A stretch of 38,612 nucleotides of DNA from Limnohabitans lacus (GTDB lineage: Bacteria > Pseudomonadota > Gammaproteobacteria > Burkholderiales > Burkholderiaceae_C), in contig NZ_JASGBH010000015.1 of NCBI RefSeq assembly GCF_030053395.1, positions 1 through 38,612 of the forward strand, written 5' to 3'. Positions 1 through 7,292 of this stretch are shown here, piece by piece. The notes beneath the pieces were generated by a model. That model was not told the DNA's origin and did not search any database. It worked only from the letters and a program-made list of their open reading frames with translations. Position 1 is the first letter of the stretch, and every line of letters begins with the position of its first letter. The position numbers were made by a program, and so were the translations under genes.

Positions 1-120
1 GTTCGCGCAGCAGCAAAGGATTCAAACCAATGCCGCTGCAAATCTCAACCCTCAAGTTTTGGATTAACCTTGAACCCTTGGACTACTTCCAATTGATTGG
101 TACGGCCAGAGGGGGCAGGT
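1..120. mobile_element. Possible end of an IS3-type insertion sequence inside a recombinase gene
   Basis: On the minus strand the recombinase homology stops exactly where TGACCTGCCCCC begins (about 120 down to 109). Termini beginning with TG and followed by a C-rich run of this kind are known from the IS3 family. The remaining 1-108 has no convincing coding sequence. The element would continue beyond the left edge of the window, so neither a second end nor a transposase can be seen. The IS assignment is inference from a short motif; a simple recombination junction is the alternative. Confidence 0.35.
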
Positions 121-624
121 CAATTCAAGCAATGCTCGATCACGCACGCCCTGCGGTGTGGCCACATCTGGAGCAAGCAACAATGCGTCAACCTGACACT
201 CTGAAAGCACAATGGGCACGTTGAGACCCTGCTTGGCAAGCTGGATTCGAACTGTTGGATTACAGGAAATTAATTCATCGCGACACACCCATTTGAAAAA
301 AGATTTGATCGCAGACAAATGCCTGTTTAGCGAGCTAACTTTTTGCCAGGAAAGGCTCTGACATATGTACTGCCGAACATGATGTTCCTGAGCTGCCAAC
401 AAGCTCAAAGCATGAGAGTTCAGCATCCAGGAAGAAAATTGACGCAAGTTGCTCTCGTAAGCAATTTGAGTGTTCTGGGCAAGTCCCATTTCGGCCCAGA
501 GCACGCAATTTTTCCAGTGATTGATTAATTTCAGATCACGCTCATGGTTTGGCTCAATCGTCAACAGCCGCCAAATCTCATTTCGATCAACATTGAAAAG
601 CCAGTTTTCATCCAGTGGCAACAC
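64..624 (-). pseudogene. Tyrosine recombinase (XerC/XerD-like), N-terminal part only
   Basis: The likely start is the GTG at 624, with AGGA six bases upstream. Residues about 40-130 form the SAM-like core-binding domain, with a QNTQIAYESNLRQFSSWM segment followed by SSLNRHLSAIKSFFKW. Residues 150-169 begin the catalytic domain and end at VRDRALLELT. In intact Xer/phage-type recombinases that segment continues into the first catalytic arginine region. Here residue 170 onward is unrelated and a stop follows at 64. All catalytic residues (R-K-H-R-H-Y) are therefore missing and the gene cannot encode an active recombinase as it stands. It may be the original integrase of this element or of a neighbouring one, cut by an insertion. 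The family call is confident; the cause of truncation is inferred. Confidence 0.8.
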
Positions 625-757
625 AATTCATCCTATGCAGTCTCGGAAAAACTATATTTTTGCATTCTCGGCCGCCTGTTAATCTCGTCTGACGCCTTGT
701 CCGCATGGTGGGTCGTTCGCTGGACGTTTAGTTCCGGATGAGTCTGAAAGTCAATAA

Positions 758-929
758 GCAACTCGGGCAATTGTGCGGGCGCTAGCCCAAGACCAAGTGA
801 CCGACTGCAAGATCGAGTCGACCAAGGAGCTGCAGGCAAGCGGCATCCCCCCCCAAGGACGCGACCAAGAACATCGACGTGTCTAATCCGACGCTTTGCT
901 TCATGTTTGCCGGTTTGGCTGTGACATGA
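758..929 (+). pseudogene. Degraded coding remnant with a frameshift at a C8 run
   Basis: After an in-frame TAA at 755-757, an open stretch reads ATRAIVRALAQDQ and continues to ASGIPP at the C8 run (847-854). Removing one C lets the reading continue as KDATKNIDVSNPTL and end at the TGA at 927-929. There is no start codon or ribosome binding site, and I do not recognise the family. The residue composition looks protein-like, which is why it is listed, but a chance open stretch is quite possible. Confidence 0.2.
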
Positions 930-937
930 GCCGCCAA

Positions 938-984
938 AATATCTTGCAACTTGTTCGCCAACAAAAAACAAGTTGTTTGTAGCG
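938..984 (+). repeat. Bipartite box A: AATATCTTG and AGTTGTTTGT spaced 33 bp
   Basis: AATATCTTG starts at 938 and AGTTGTTTGTAGCG at 971. The same two blocks with the same 33-bp start-to-start distance recur at 1242 and 1275, while the 15 bases between them differ. Inside box A is a perfect 9-bp inverted repeat, CAACTTGTT (947-955) and AACAAGTTG (967-975), with an 11-base spacer. The conserved arms, fixed spacing and free spacer are typical of a dimeric protein-binding site. Nothing in the sequence identifies the protein. Confidence 0.6.
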
Positions 985-1000
985 CGTTTTCTGATAATAT
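973..1000 (+). promoter_or_regulatory. Predicted sigma-70-type promoter of unit A
   Basis: A -35-like TTGTTT (973-978) and a -10-like TAATAT (995-1000) are 16 bases apart. The -35 element lies within conserved box A, so a protein bound to the box would compete with RNA polymerase. The nearest downstream signal is a terminator about 75-100 bases away, with no open reading frame between them. Confidence 0.45.
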
Positions 1001-1006
1001 GCGTTC

Positions 1007-1107
1007 TGTCGTATTCCGTCTTTCGTTTTTAAGGGTCTAAATCCGCAGATTTTCGATCGCTAAAAATCCTCTGTAACCCGCATGGCTTCTGGCTTTGCGG
1101 GTTTTTT
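1007..1107 (+). ncRNA. Candidate small RNA of about 100 nt (unit A)
   Basis: The start is inferred from the promoter at 973-1000 and the end is the T-tract of the terminator. The segment has no credible reading frame. It contains two mutually exclusive short hairpins: AAATC (1039-1043) can pair with GATTT (1048-1052), and GATTTT (1048-1053) can pair with AAAATC (1063-1068). The terminator stem follows. I do not recognise an RNA family. Existence as a transcript is inference from promoter plus terminator. Confidence 0.35.
1075..1107 (+). terminator. Rho-independent terminator of unit A
   Basis: AACCCGCA (1075-1082) pairs perfectly with TGCGGGTT (1096-1103) around a 13-base loop. The T-run at 1102-1107 follows the stem. 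Confidence 0.75.
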
Positions 1108-1241
1108 CTTGCCCAAAACAGACAGCCGTCTGCTGGCCGTGTTGTAGCCCCGTTCAGTCGCCCCTTGAGTTGCTGAATATTTGGGCAAAGTTTCAGCAAG
1201 TCATTGTTTTTATTAAACTTTTTACAAAACACCCTGTGAAT

Positions 1242-1288
1242 AATATCTTGTAATTTATTTAGGGGGTCTCGCACAGTTGTTTGTCGCG
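1242..1288 (+). repeat. Bipartite box B, second copy of the 938-984 box
   Basis: AATATCTTG (1242-1250) and AGTTGTTTGTCGCG (1275-1288) repeat box A with identical spacing. Box B overlaps its own inverted repeat, GTTTGTC (1279-1285) and GACAAAC (1297-1303), again with an 11-base spacer. A -10-like TAATAT lies at 1241-1246, but the -35 partner is weak. The copy stands 304 bp after the first. Confidence 0.6.
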
Positions 1289-1317
1289 AGATTCTTGACA
1301 AACGCTCAAAGTTCATT

Positions 1318-1345
1318 CCGTGCACTGGTTGACCCTGGTGCACGG
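1318..1345 (+). other. Leader hairpin, perfect 8-bp stem
   Basis: CCGTGCAC (1318-1325) pairs with GTGCACGG (1338-1345) around a 12-base loop. It sits between box B and the terminator. In RNA it would form a stable hairpin ahead of the competing stems at 1355-1401. Confidence 0.6.
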
Positions 1346-1354
1346 TTTGCTGAT

Positions 1355-1408
1355 CCTCCCCGGCAGACCATGTCCTTGAGCCGGGGACTGACCTCCCCGG
1401 CTTTTTTT
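1355..1408 (+). terminator. Terminator with a competing anti-terminator pairing, before virB4
   Basis: GCCGGGG (1380-1386) pairs with CCCCGGC (1395-1401) around an 8-base loop and is followed by seven T (1402-1408), a canonical intrinsic terminator. The 10-mer CCTCCCCGGC occurs at both 1355-1364 and 1392-1401. The upstream copy can therefore pair with the same GCCGGGG and prevent terminator formation. The virB4 start is 38 bases after the T-run, so this may act as a transcription attenuator for the whole transfer operon. It may equally just end a small RNA (unit B). The pairing is seen; the regulatory role is inferred. Confidence 0.65.
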
Positions 1409-1446
1409 CCTGCCCAGTCAAGCAGGCAAAAAACCGATGTGTCCCC

Positions 1447-3924
1447 ATGGCCCGCTCGCCTGAACAGTTAGTCAATATCGCTAATGCAGAAAAATGCCTA
1501 GGCGACTATGTGCCGTTTTCTTCAGAAATCGCCCCGGGCGTGGTCAAGCTCAAGGGGGGCAATGGTTATTTGACAACGTTTGAGATCGAGGGCGTCCCCT
1601 TCGAGACCAGCAGCGAAGAGGAAATTGATCAGTACAACCTCACGCTGCACAAGTTCCTGACCAGCCTCAGTGGTGGGGCTTTCGCCGTCTGGACGCACAA
1701 AATCCGCATGCAGGTCCACGAAACGCTGCAAGACGAATTCACCAACGAGTTCAGCAAAAAACTTGCCAGTCAGTACAAAGAACGCTTGACCAAAACAAAG
1801 TTGATGCGTACCACTTTGTTCTTGACTGTGGTCTACCGCCCAGGTGAGCTGGCCACCTTCAAGAATTTGCAGTTTGGATCATTGGATCAAATGGTCGCCC
1901 TTGAGCGTGAAGGCATCGATGTCCTCGGCGATGTCAGCGCCCGAATCGAGTCCTCGATGAGTAAGTACAAAGCCCGGCGCTTGTGGCGCTACACCAAGGA
2001 CGGCCGCGAATACTCCGAATTCCTTTCTTTCTTGCATCTCCTGACCAACGGGTTTTGGAAAGAGCTGCCCGTCACAAACCGTCGGATCAGCGATTACCTG
2101 GCAACAACCCGTATCACTGCAGGCGATCGTTCCGGTGTCCTGCAGCTGACCTTGCCTGACCGTGTACGCTTTGTGAGCGCGTTGGAAATCAAAGAATACC
2201 CAGAGCATGTGTCCCCCTTGTCGCTGAGCAAAACGCTGTATCTGGACCAGCAGTTCATCGAAACCCAGTCATTTTCTATTTTGGCCAACCGCCCTGCCCT
2301 GGCGCGTTTACGCCGCCAGCGCGGTCAATTGACCGCCGGTGACGAATCCAGTGCATCCGAAGTCAATGAGTTCACAGAACTTTTTGATTCCGTCAACAGC
2401 GGCCAGGTAATGCTCGGCGAGTACCACTACAGCATCGCCGTGTTCAGCGACACACTGGACGACAAGGGCATCAAAAAAGACCGCTCAGATGTGGCCGCCG
2501 CCTTGGATGCTGGTGGTTTCAAATCAGAGATTCAAACGGTTTTGCCCGAGGCCTCATGGTTTTTCCAATTGCCCGGCAATTGGAAGTGGCGCACGCGCGA
2601 GGCCTGGATTACATCGCACAACTTCGTCAGTCTCGCCCCACTGCACAACTTCATGGCTGGCAAAAAGTCAGGTAATCCATGGGGAGAGGCCTTGTGCATT
2701 TTTGACAGCCCCAGTGGTCAGCCATTTTTCTTCAACTTCCACTGCTCCCCTGAAGACCACGACAACACAGACGACAAACTGCCCGCCAACGCCTGCTTGT
2801 TCGGCAAAACAGGTGTCGGCAAAACGACGCTAGAGATGTACTTGATGGCGCAACTGAACAAGTACGGTTGCCGAGTGTTCCTGCTAGACATGAACCGAAG
2901 CGCCGACATCACCGTGCGCCGCATGGGGGGGACGTACAAAACCTTCGCCAGGAGCATTCCTACAGGCATCAACCCTTTCCAGTGGCCAGATACACCCAGA
3001 ACACGCGCATTTTGCAGAAGCTTGGTCACGCAGTGCATCACCTCTTCGGGCGCAGCCGAGCTGGAGCCCGATGAACAAAACCGGCTGAGCAACGCCGTTG
3101 ACGCTGTCTTTGGTGCACGCTTTGAGTTTCGCCGGATTGGCCTTTTATCGCAGCACTTGCCCAATGTGGAGCGCAGCTCGCTGCAAGCAAGACTGGCCCG
3201 GTGGATTGGCGACGGTGACTTGGCCTGGGTTTTGGACAACCCGCGCGACACCCTCAACTTAGCAGAGGGAGAAATCTGGGGGTTTGACTACACCGATTTC
3301 ATCAACGATCCGCAGATCTGCCCAGTTTTTACGATGTGTCTGCTGCACCTGTTTGAAGACCTGATCGACGGGCGCCCCATTGCCCTGTTCATGGAGGAAT
3401 TCTGGGCATTGCTCGGCAATCCTGTTTTTGAAAACTTTGTCAAAAAGAAGCTCAAGACCATTCGCAAAGAATCTGGTTTTGTACTCATGACCACGCAACA
3501 ACCTGACGATGTGTTGTCCACTGATTTGGCTCAAACCGCAGTACAACAACACGTCACCGGCATTTATTTGCCCAACCCCAATGCCAGATATGCCGACTAC
3601 GTAACAGGATTCGGCTTGACAGAGACGCAGTTCAATTTGGTCCGAGTGCTGCCCGTTGACTCGCGGGCGGCCTTGATCAAGCAAGAGGACAAATGCGCGA
3701 TCGTGCGTTTCGACCTCACAGGGATGAACGATGTGATCGCCGTGCTCTCTGGTGACAAAGAAACCGTCGAAATGCTGGACGACATCCGCGCCGAAGTGGG
3801 CGACGATCCCAGCGTCTGGGAGCCCTTCTTCTTGGACGCAGTTCGGCAAAAGCGTCAAGGCAGAAAGCGCGTCTCCTTGGCAAAAATTCCCACGCTGTCT
3901 AGTTTCAATGGCGGGGAGGCTTGA
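1447..3924 (+). CDS. virB4: VirB4-type T4SS ATPase
   Basis: This is the 825-aa cytoplasmic ATPase that powers assembly and substrate translocation in P-type type IV secretion systems. The N-terminal VirB4/CagE domain covers about residues 20-400. The ATPase domain has Walker A GKTGVGKTT at 453-461 and a Walker B-like IALFMEEFWAL at about 643-653, followed by a TTQQPDDV segment. The length fits VirB4 or TrbE. The N-terminus lacks the membrane segments seen in VirB3-VirB4 fusions. The ATG at 1447 has no clear Shine-Dalgarno sequence, so the start is less certain than the identity. It is the first gene of a plus-strand run and follows the attenuator-like terminator at 1355-1408. virB1, virB2 and virB3, which normally precede it, are absent. 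Confidence 0.95.
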   Translation: MARSPEQLVNIANAEKCLGDYVPFSSEIAPGVVKLKGGNGYLTTFEIEGVPFETSSEEEIDQYNLTLHKFLTSLSGGAFAVWTHKIRMQVHETLQDEFTNEFSKKLASQYKERLTKTKLMRTTLFLTVVYRPGELATFKNLQFGSLDQMVALEREGIDVLGDVSARIESSMSKYKARRLWRYTKDGREYSEFLSFLHLLTNGFWKELPVTNRRISDYLATTRITAGDRSGVLQLTLPDRVRFVSALEIKEYPEHVSPLSLSKTLYLDQQFIETQSFSILANRPALARLRRQRGQLTAGDESSASEVNEFTELFDSVNSGQVMLGEYHYSIAVFSDTLDDKGIKKDRSDVAAALDAGGFKSEIQTVLPEASWFFQLPGNWKWRTREAWITSHNFVSLAPLHNFMAGKKSGNPWGEALCIFDSPSGQPFFFNFHCSPEDHDNTDDKLPANACLFGKTGVGKTTLEMYLMAQLNKYGCRVFLLDMNRSADITVRRMGGTYKTFARSIPTGINPFQWPDTPRTRAFCRSLVTQCITSSGAAELEPDEQNRLSNAVDAVFGARFEFRRIGLLSQHLPNVERSSLQARLARWIGDGDLAWVLDNPRDTLNLAEGEIWGFDYTDFINDPQICPVFTMCLLHLFEDLIDGRPIALFMEEFWALLGNPVFENFVKKKLKTIRKESGFVLMTTQQPDDVLSTDLAQTAVQQHVTGIYLPNPNARYADYVTGFGLTETQFNLVRVLPVDSRAALIKQEDKCAIVRFDLTGMNDVIAVLSGDKETVEMLDDIRAEVGDDPSVWEPFFLDAVRQKRQGRKRVSLAKIPTLSSFNGGEA

Positions 3925-3926
3925 CC

Positions 3927-4970
3927 ATGGGCATGGCAACTTCTCTCGAAGTGCAGCTGGACGCGGCGCTGAAGGCTTATGTCACGGCCGCCAGTACATC
4001 CATGACGGGCTATGTCGCTTCGCTGGCTGTGGGTTTGACCGCGCTGTATTGGCTTGTTTTTGGACTGGCGGCCATGCGCGGTGATGTCAACGAGCCCATG
4101 AGCAAGATCACCAAGGATGTGGTCACCATGTTGCTTGTGGCTATGGTGGTGTTCACATTTGGCAACTACCAGAACTTTGTGATCGAGAGTTTGTATGGCT
4201 TGGTTGCTGACTTGACATCGCGCATGTCAGGTGGGAAAGCCGAAAGCCCGGGGGCACTGATTGATGCGATTTTTACGCACTGCGTCAAACCAGCAGGAGA
4301 AGCCGAGTGCATCCCTGTTGGGACCTTGTTCGGGCTCTTGGCTGTCAAGCATGCGAACTGGATGGGAATACCAGATATTTCATTTTTGATCGCTCACGTA
4401 GTGATGTTGATCTCGGAAGTGGTCATCGTGGTGCTGTGCTTGATTCCCATTTTGTTGTCCAAAGTGGCATTGGCCATTTACCTGGCCATCGGGCCTTTTT
4501 TCATCATGCTGGCGATGTTTCCACAAACGCGCTCGTACAGCAGCTCTTGGCTCTCGGGCGCATTGGGCAACGCCTTGACGCTGGTGATTGTGGCGGGGAT
4601 TTGCTCTGTCGTGCCCGCGATCATGCAGAAGCTTATCAACGATGGCTTTAAGGACTCCATTGCTGCAACCAATGTACTGAGCCTCACTGTTGGAATCCTG
4701 GTGGCGGCCCTCGGTCTGGGCTTGACAGCGCTCAAAGCATCTCAAATGGGCGCGCAATTGGCCGGTGGCGGCGTGGCCATGGATGGCGGCAATTGGATGG
4801 GGGCGCTGGGGAACATGTACACCAACATGAAAGGACGCACTGGCGGCGATGGCAACAAGGACAAGGATAGTAAGTCTCCAGAAAACTCTGCTCAGCAAAA
4901 GTCGCCCAAATCCTACGCCGCTGGTCGTACGGCCGGTAATGTTCTCGCAGCCTTAGCCAAGAAGAGATAA
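3927..4970 (+). CDS. virB6: VirB6/TrbL-type inner-membrane channel protein
   Basis: This is a polytopic inner-membrane component of the T4SS. Long hydrophobic stretches occur at about residues 25-50, 65-85 and 150-270, including one starting ISFLIAHVVMLISEVVIVV and one starting LSLTVGILVAALGLGLTAL. A hydrophilic tail rich in G, K, D and S follows. The ATG at 3927 is chosen because GGGGAGG (3913-3919) lies seven bases upstream. A TTG at 3921 would start two codons earlier with worse spacing. The gene starts just after the virB4 stop (3922-3924). Position and topology match VirB6. Confidence 0.85.
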   Translation: MGMATSLEVQLDAALKAYVTAASTSMTGYVASLAVGLTALYWLVFGLAAMRGDVNEPMSKITKDVVTMLLVAMVVFTFGNYQNFVIESLYGLVADLTSRMSGGKAESPGALIDAIFTHCVKPAGEAECIPVGTLFGLLAVKHANWMGIPDISFLIAHVVMLISEVVIVVLCLIPILLSKVALAIYLAIGPFFIMLAMFPQTRSYSSSWLSGALGNALTLVIVAGICSVVPAIMQKLINDGFKDSIAATNVLSLTVGILVAALGLGLTALKASQMGAQLAGGGVAMDGGNWMGALGNMYTNMKGRTGGDGNKDKDSKSPENSAQQKSPKSYAAGRTAGNVLAALAKKR

Positions 4971-4972
4971 AC

Positions 4973-5551
4973 ATGAAACCAAACCTCAAACTGACCCATG
5001 CAATTCTTGCCCTCAGCATCACAACGTCAGCCTTTTCTCAAGGCATTCCGGTCATTGACGTGGCTGCCATTGTTCAGGCCATCGAGCAAGTTCGCGCCTG
5101 GGAGGGCCAGTACCAGCAAATGATGCAAAGCCTGCAACAACAGCAGCAACTGATTCAAAACACCACGGGCTCTCGCCAGTTGGGACAAGTTTCCAACGCG
5201 ATCACTTCCACCGTTTTACCCCCTGACATTGTTAGGCAACTGACCACAACTCGAACGCATGACGAGCTCAACTCTCTTGCGCTTCAGAACTTTGGCGCCT
5301 TGAGTCAAGCGATGCAAACCCGTGCGAGCCAAATTCAGGAATTGATGCGCCAAATTAACAGCACCCAAGATGCCAAAAGCATCCAGGAACTGACTGCCCG
5401 CATTCAGTCCGAGCAGGTCATGGCAACCAACGAAGCCAAAGAAGCCCAGTGGTTGCGCACGCAAATCGAGATGCAGGCTCAAGCGCTCGACTTGGCTCAC
5501 AAACAAAGAATGCTTGGCAACCTGCGCACAAATCCCACATCGACCCGTTGA
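4973..5551 (+). CDS. virB5: VirB5-like minor pilus/tip protein
   Basis: This is a 192-aa exported protein. The signal peptide is about residues 1-22 (hydrophobic ILALSITTSAFS). The sequence GIPVIDVAAIVQAIEQVRAW follows, then a long helical Gln-rich region (residues about 43-60 and 100-185) typical of VirB5 proteins. VirB5 decorates the T-pilus tip and helps host or recipient recognition in characterised systems. The start is only two bases after the virB6 stop, so the genes are translationally linked. The order virB6-virB5-virB8 is a rearrangement of the Agrobacterium order. Confidence 0.8.
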   Translation: MKPNLKLTHAILALSITTSAFSQGIPVIDVAAIVQAIEQVRAWEGQYQQMMQSLQQQQQLIQNTTGSRQLGQVSNAITSTVLPPDIVRQLTTTRTHDELNSLALQNFGALSQAMQTRASQIQELMRQINSTQDAKSIQELTARIQSEQVMATNEAKEAQWLRTQIEMQAQALDLAHKQRMLGNLRTNPTSTR

Positions 5552-5568
5552 CCACCAAAGGAATCGCC

Positions 5569-6267
5569 ATGTTCGGCCGCAAAAAAACGCCCAAACCCAT
5601 CGTCAAGCCCGAAGTCGACGCGCTGAGCTTTGAGGTCGATATTGCCCTGCGCAGCTACAAAAGTGAGCGCCGCGCTTGGATCTTGGTGGTGGTGTTTGCC
5701 GTCATCGCCATCTTGGCCGTGACGGCTGTCTTGTTCATGCTGCCACTCAAGCAAACCGTCCCCTATTACGTCTATGTGGACAAAGAAACCGGTGCCACGC
5801 AAGCTGTGGTGGTCTCCGATCCCAACGCCATTTCCCAAAACGAAGCCGTCGCCCGCTATTGGCTCAGCCGCTATGTCTCTGCACGTGAGCGGTATGTGTA
5901 CCGCCTTCAACAAGAAGATTACGATTTTGTTCTGGCCACCAGCATGCCTGCCGTGGGGGCGGAGTATTCAGAGCCTTACTCAGGGCAAAACAACCGCGCC
6001 GAATTGCTCAAGGAGTCCATCGAAGAGCGGATCAACATCTTGAGTGTGCAGGTCACCCCAGGCACCCGCGGCCGAGGCACCGTGCGCTACCAAAAGATCA
6101 CCTGGCGAGCCGGTATGCGCGAGCCAGAAAGCGTCAAGACCTATGTGGCTGATATCGCCTATGACTGGGTCAGTGCCACCGGCTGGGGCACCAAAGATTT
6201 GCTGCAAAACCCGATGGGCTTTGCTGTGCTGGCCTACCGCAGCACCCAAGAATTGCAAGCTCAATGA
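5569..6267 (+). CDS. virB8: VirB8-type inner-membrane assembly factor
   Basis: This is a bitopic protein of 232 aa. Residues 1-35 are cytoplasmic and residues 36-58 are a transmembrane helix (AWILVVVFAVIAILAVTAVL). The remainder is a periplasmic NTF2-like VirB8 domain containing YYVYVDKETG, YVSARERYVYRLQQEDYD and the conserved C-terminal NPMGFAVLAYR. The ATG at 5569 is preferred because AAAGGA lies six bases upstream. A longer frame open upstream would overlap virB5 by about 100 bases. In known systems VirB8 nucleates assembly by contacting VirB9 and VirB10. The stop overlaps the virB9 start (ATGA). Confidence 0.93.
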   Translation: MFGRKKTPKPIVKPEVDALSFEVDIALRSYKSERRAWILVVVFAVIAILAVTAVLFMLPLKQTVPYYVYVDKETGATQAVVVSDPNAISQNEAVARYWLSRYVSARERYVYRLQQEDYDFVLATSMPAVGAEYSEPYSGQNNRAELLKESIEERINILSVQVTPGTRGRGTVRYQKITWRAGMREPESVKTYVADIAYDWVSATGWGTKDLLQNPMGFAVLAYRSTQELQAQ

Positions 6268-7292
6268 TCAAGCACCTTCCTGTCAGCCCACTCCTGCGCC
6301 GAATGTCAGGATCTGCGCTTCAATGGGCCACGCTGGGGGGCACGTTGGGGGTCACCTTGAGTGTCACCATGATCCTCAACCTGAGTGCCCCCCTGACTGC
6401 TTATGCCGCCACTTTACCCACTTTGAGCACCAAAGACCGGCGAATTGGGTTTGTCGACTATGTTGCCCACGACGTGGTCATTGTGCCGACAGCCCTTGGC
6501 GTCGTGACACGGATCATCTTGTCTGAAGAAGAGAAGATCGCGCGTCCGCCAGACAGCGGGTTTCCTTCCTCTTGCGATGACCCACTTAATGAATGGTGCG
6601 TTCGCGCCGAAGTGGGGCAAAACCAGATCACCGTCAAACCACGCAAAGGCGCAACCCAAAACAATTTGGAAATCAGCACAGACAAGCGTGAATACAGTTT
6701 CTTGCTGCACGCCATGCCAGGCGCAGAAAAGTCCAAAAGCGTGCTGTACAGGGTGATGTTCCGTTACCCCATGCCCACACCGCCTGTCCCGCATGTGAGC
6801 CTGCCAGCGGCCTCCCCGCCTGCCGCATCTGGTGAGGATGAAGGCAAACCCCGCGATCTGGAGGTGACCGCCCCATCTCCTGTCGGCTCCAAACGGCAAG
6901 AACTGGCCAAGCCCCTCGTTCGCAACGTCGCCTACTCGGTCAAGGCCCAAGGCGATGCCCAAGGCATTTTGCCCAGCATCATTTTTGACGACGGGCGCTT
7001 TACCTACCTGAAGTTTCCAAAAGCACGCGAAGTGCCCGCCGTGTTTGCTCGCGATGCCAGCGGTCAAGAAGTCCGTGTGGCATTCCATGCTGAACGCCTG
7101 TTGTCCGATCCGCATGCGCCTGATGCGGGCGTAGAGAGCGATTACCTGGTGATCCGCCGCGTCGCCCGCGCGTTCTCGTTGCGTCTGGGCTCCTTGGTTG
7201 CAGAGATCATCAATGACAAATTTGACCCTGAAGGCGTTGAAACGCACAACGGCACCACCACGCCCACGCTCAAGCGGGAGATGAAGCCGTGA
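6264..7292 (+). CDS. virB9: VirB9-type outer-membrane core protein
   Basis: This 342-aa periplasmic protein, together with VirB7 and VirB10, forms the outer-membrane core complex in known systems. The N-terminus is long. A hydrophobic export segment at about residues 20-48 ends at AYA, and the mature part begins near LPTLSTKDRRIGFVDY. The N-terminal beta domain contains VKPRKGATQNNLEISTDKR. A Pro-rich linker (about 170-215) precedes the C-terminal domain starting near RNVAYSVKAQGDAQGILPS, which carries FDDGRFTYLKFP. Two cysteines (CDDPLNEWC) sit in the first domain. No VirB7 lipoprotein gene is nearby, so an unusual or external partner is expected. Confidence 0.92.
   Translation: MIKHLPVSPLLRRMSGSALQWATLGGTLGVTLSVTMILNLSAPLTAYAATLPTLSTKDRRIGFVDYVAHDVVIVPTALGVVTRIILSEEEKIARPPDSGFPSSCDDPLNEWCVRAEVGQNQITVKPRKGATQNNLEISTDKREYSFLLHAMPGAEKSKSVLYRVMFRYPMPTPPVPHVSLPAASPPAASGEDEGKPRDLEVTAPSPVGSKRQELAKPLVRNVAYSVKAQGDAQGILPSIIFDDGRFTYLKFPKAREVPAVFARDASGQEVRVAFHAERLLSDPHAPDAGVESDYLVIRRVARAFSLRLGSLVAEIINDKFDPEGVETHNGTTTPTLKREMKP

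Noticed and set aside
30..224. 64-aa plus-strand open frame at the left end
   Set aside because: Antisense to the recombinase fragment and to the putative IS end, with no recognisable similarity or ribosome binding site.
633..971. 112-aa minus-strand open frame
   Set aside because: No ribosome binding site, Arg/Ser-rich composition and no domain. It lies across the box A inverted repeat and is probably a chance frame.
1029..1475. 148-aa minus-strand open frame through the two terminators
   Set aside because: It runs antisense through two intrinsic terminators and the inverted repeats and has no protein-like pattern.
1447..1600. VirB3-VirB4 fusion
   Set aside because: The N-terminus of VirB4 has no membrane segments, so VirB3 is not fused to it.
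3259..3939. Long minus-strand open frames opposite virB4 and other transfer genes
   Set aside because: They are antisense shadows of high-GC coding sequence, lack ribosome binding sites and show no domain pattern.
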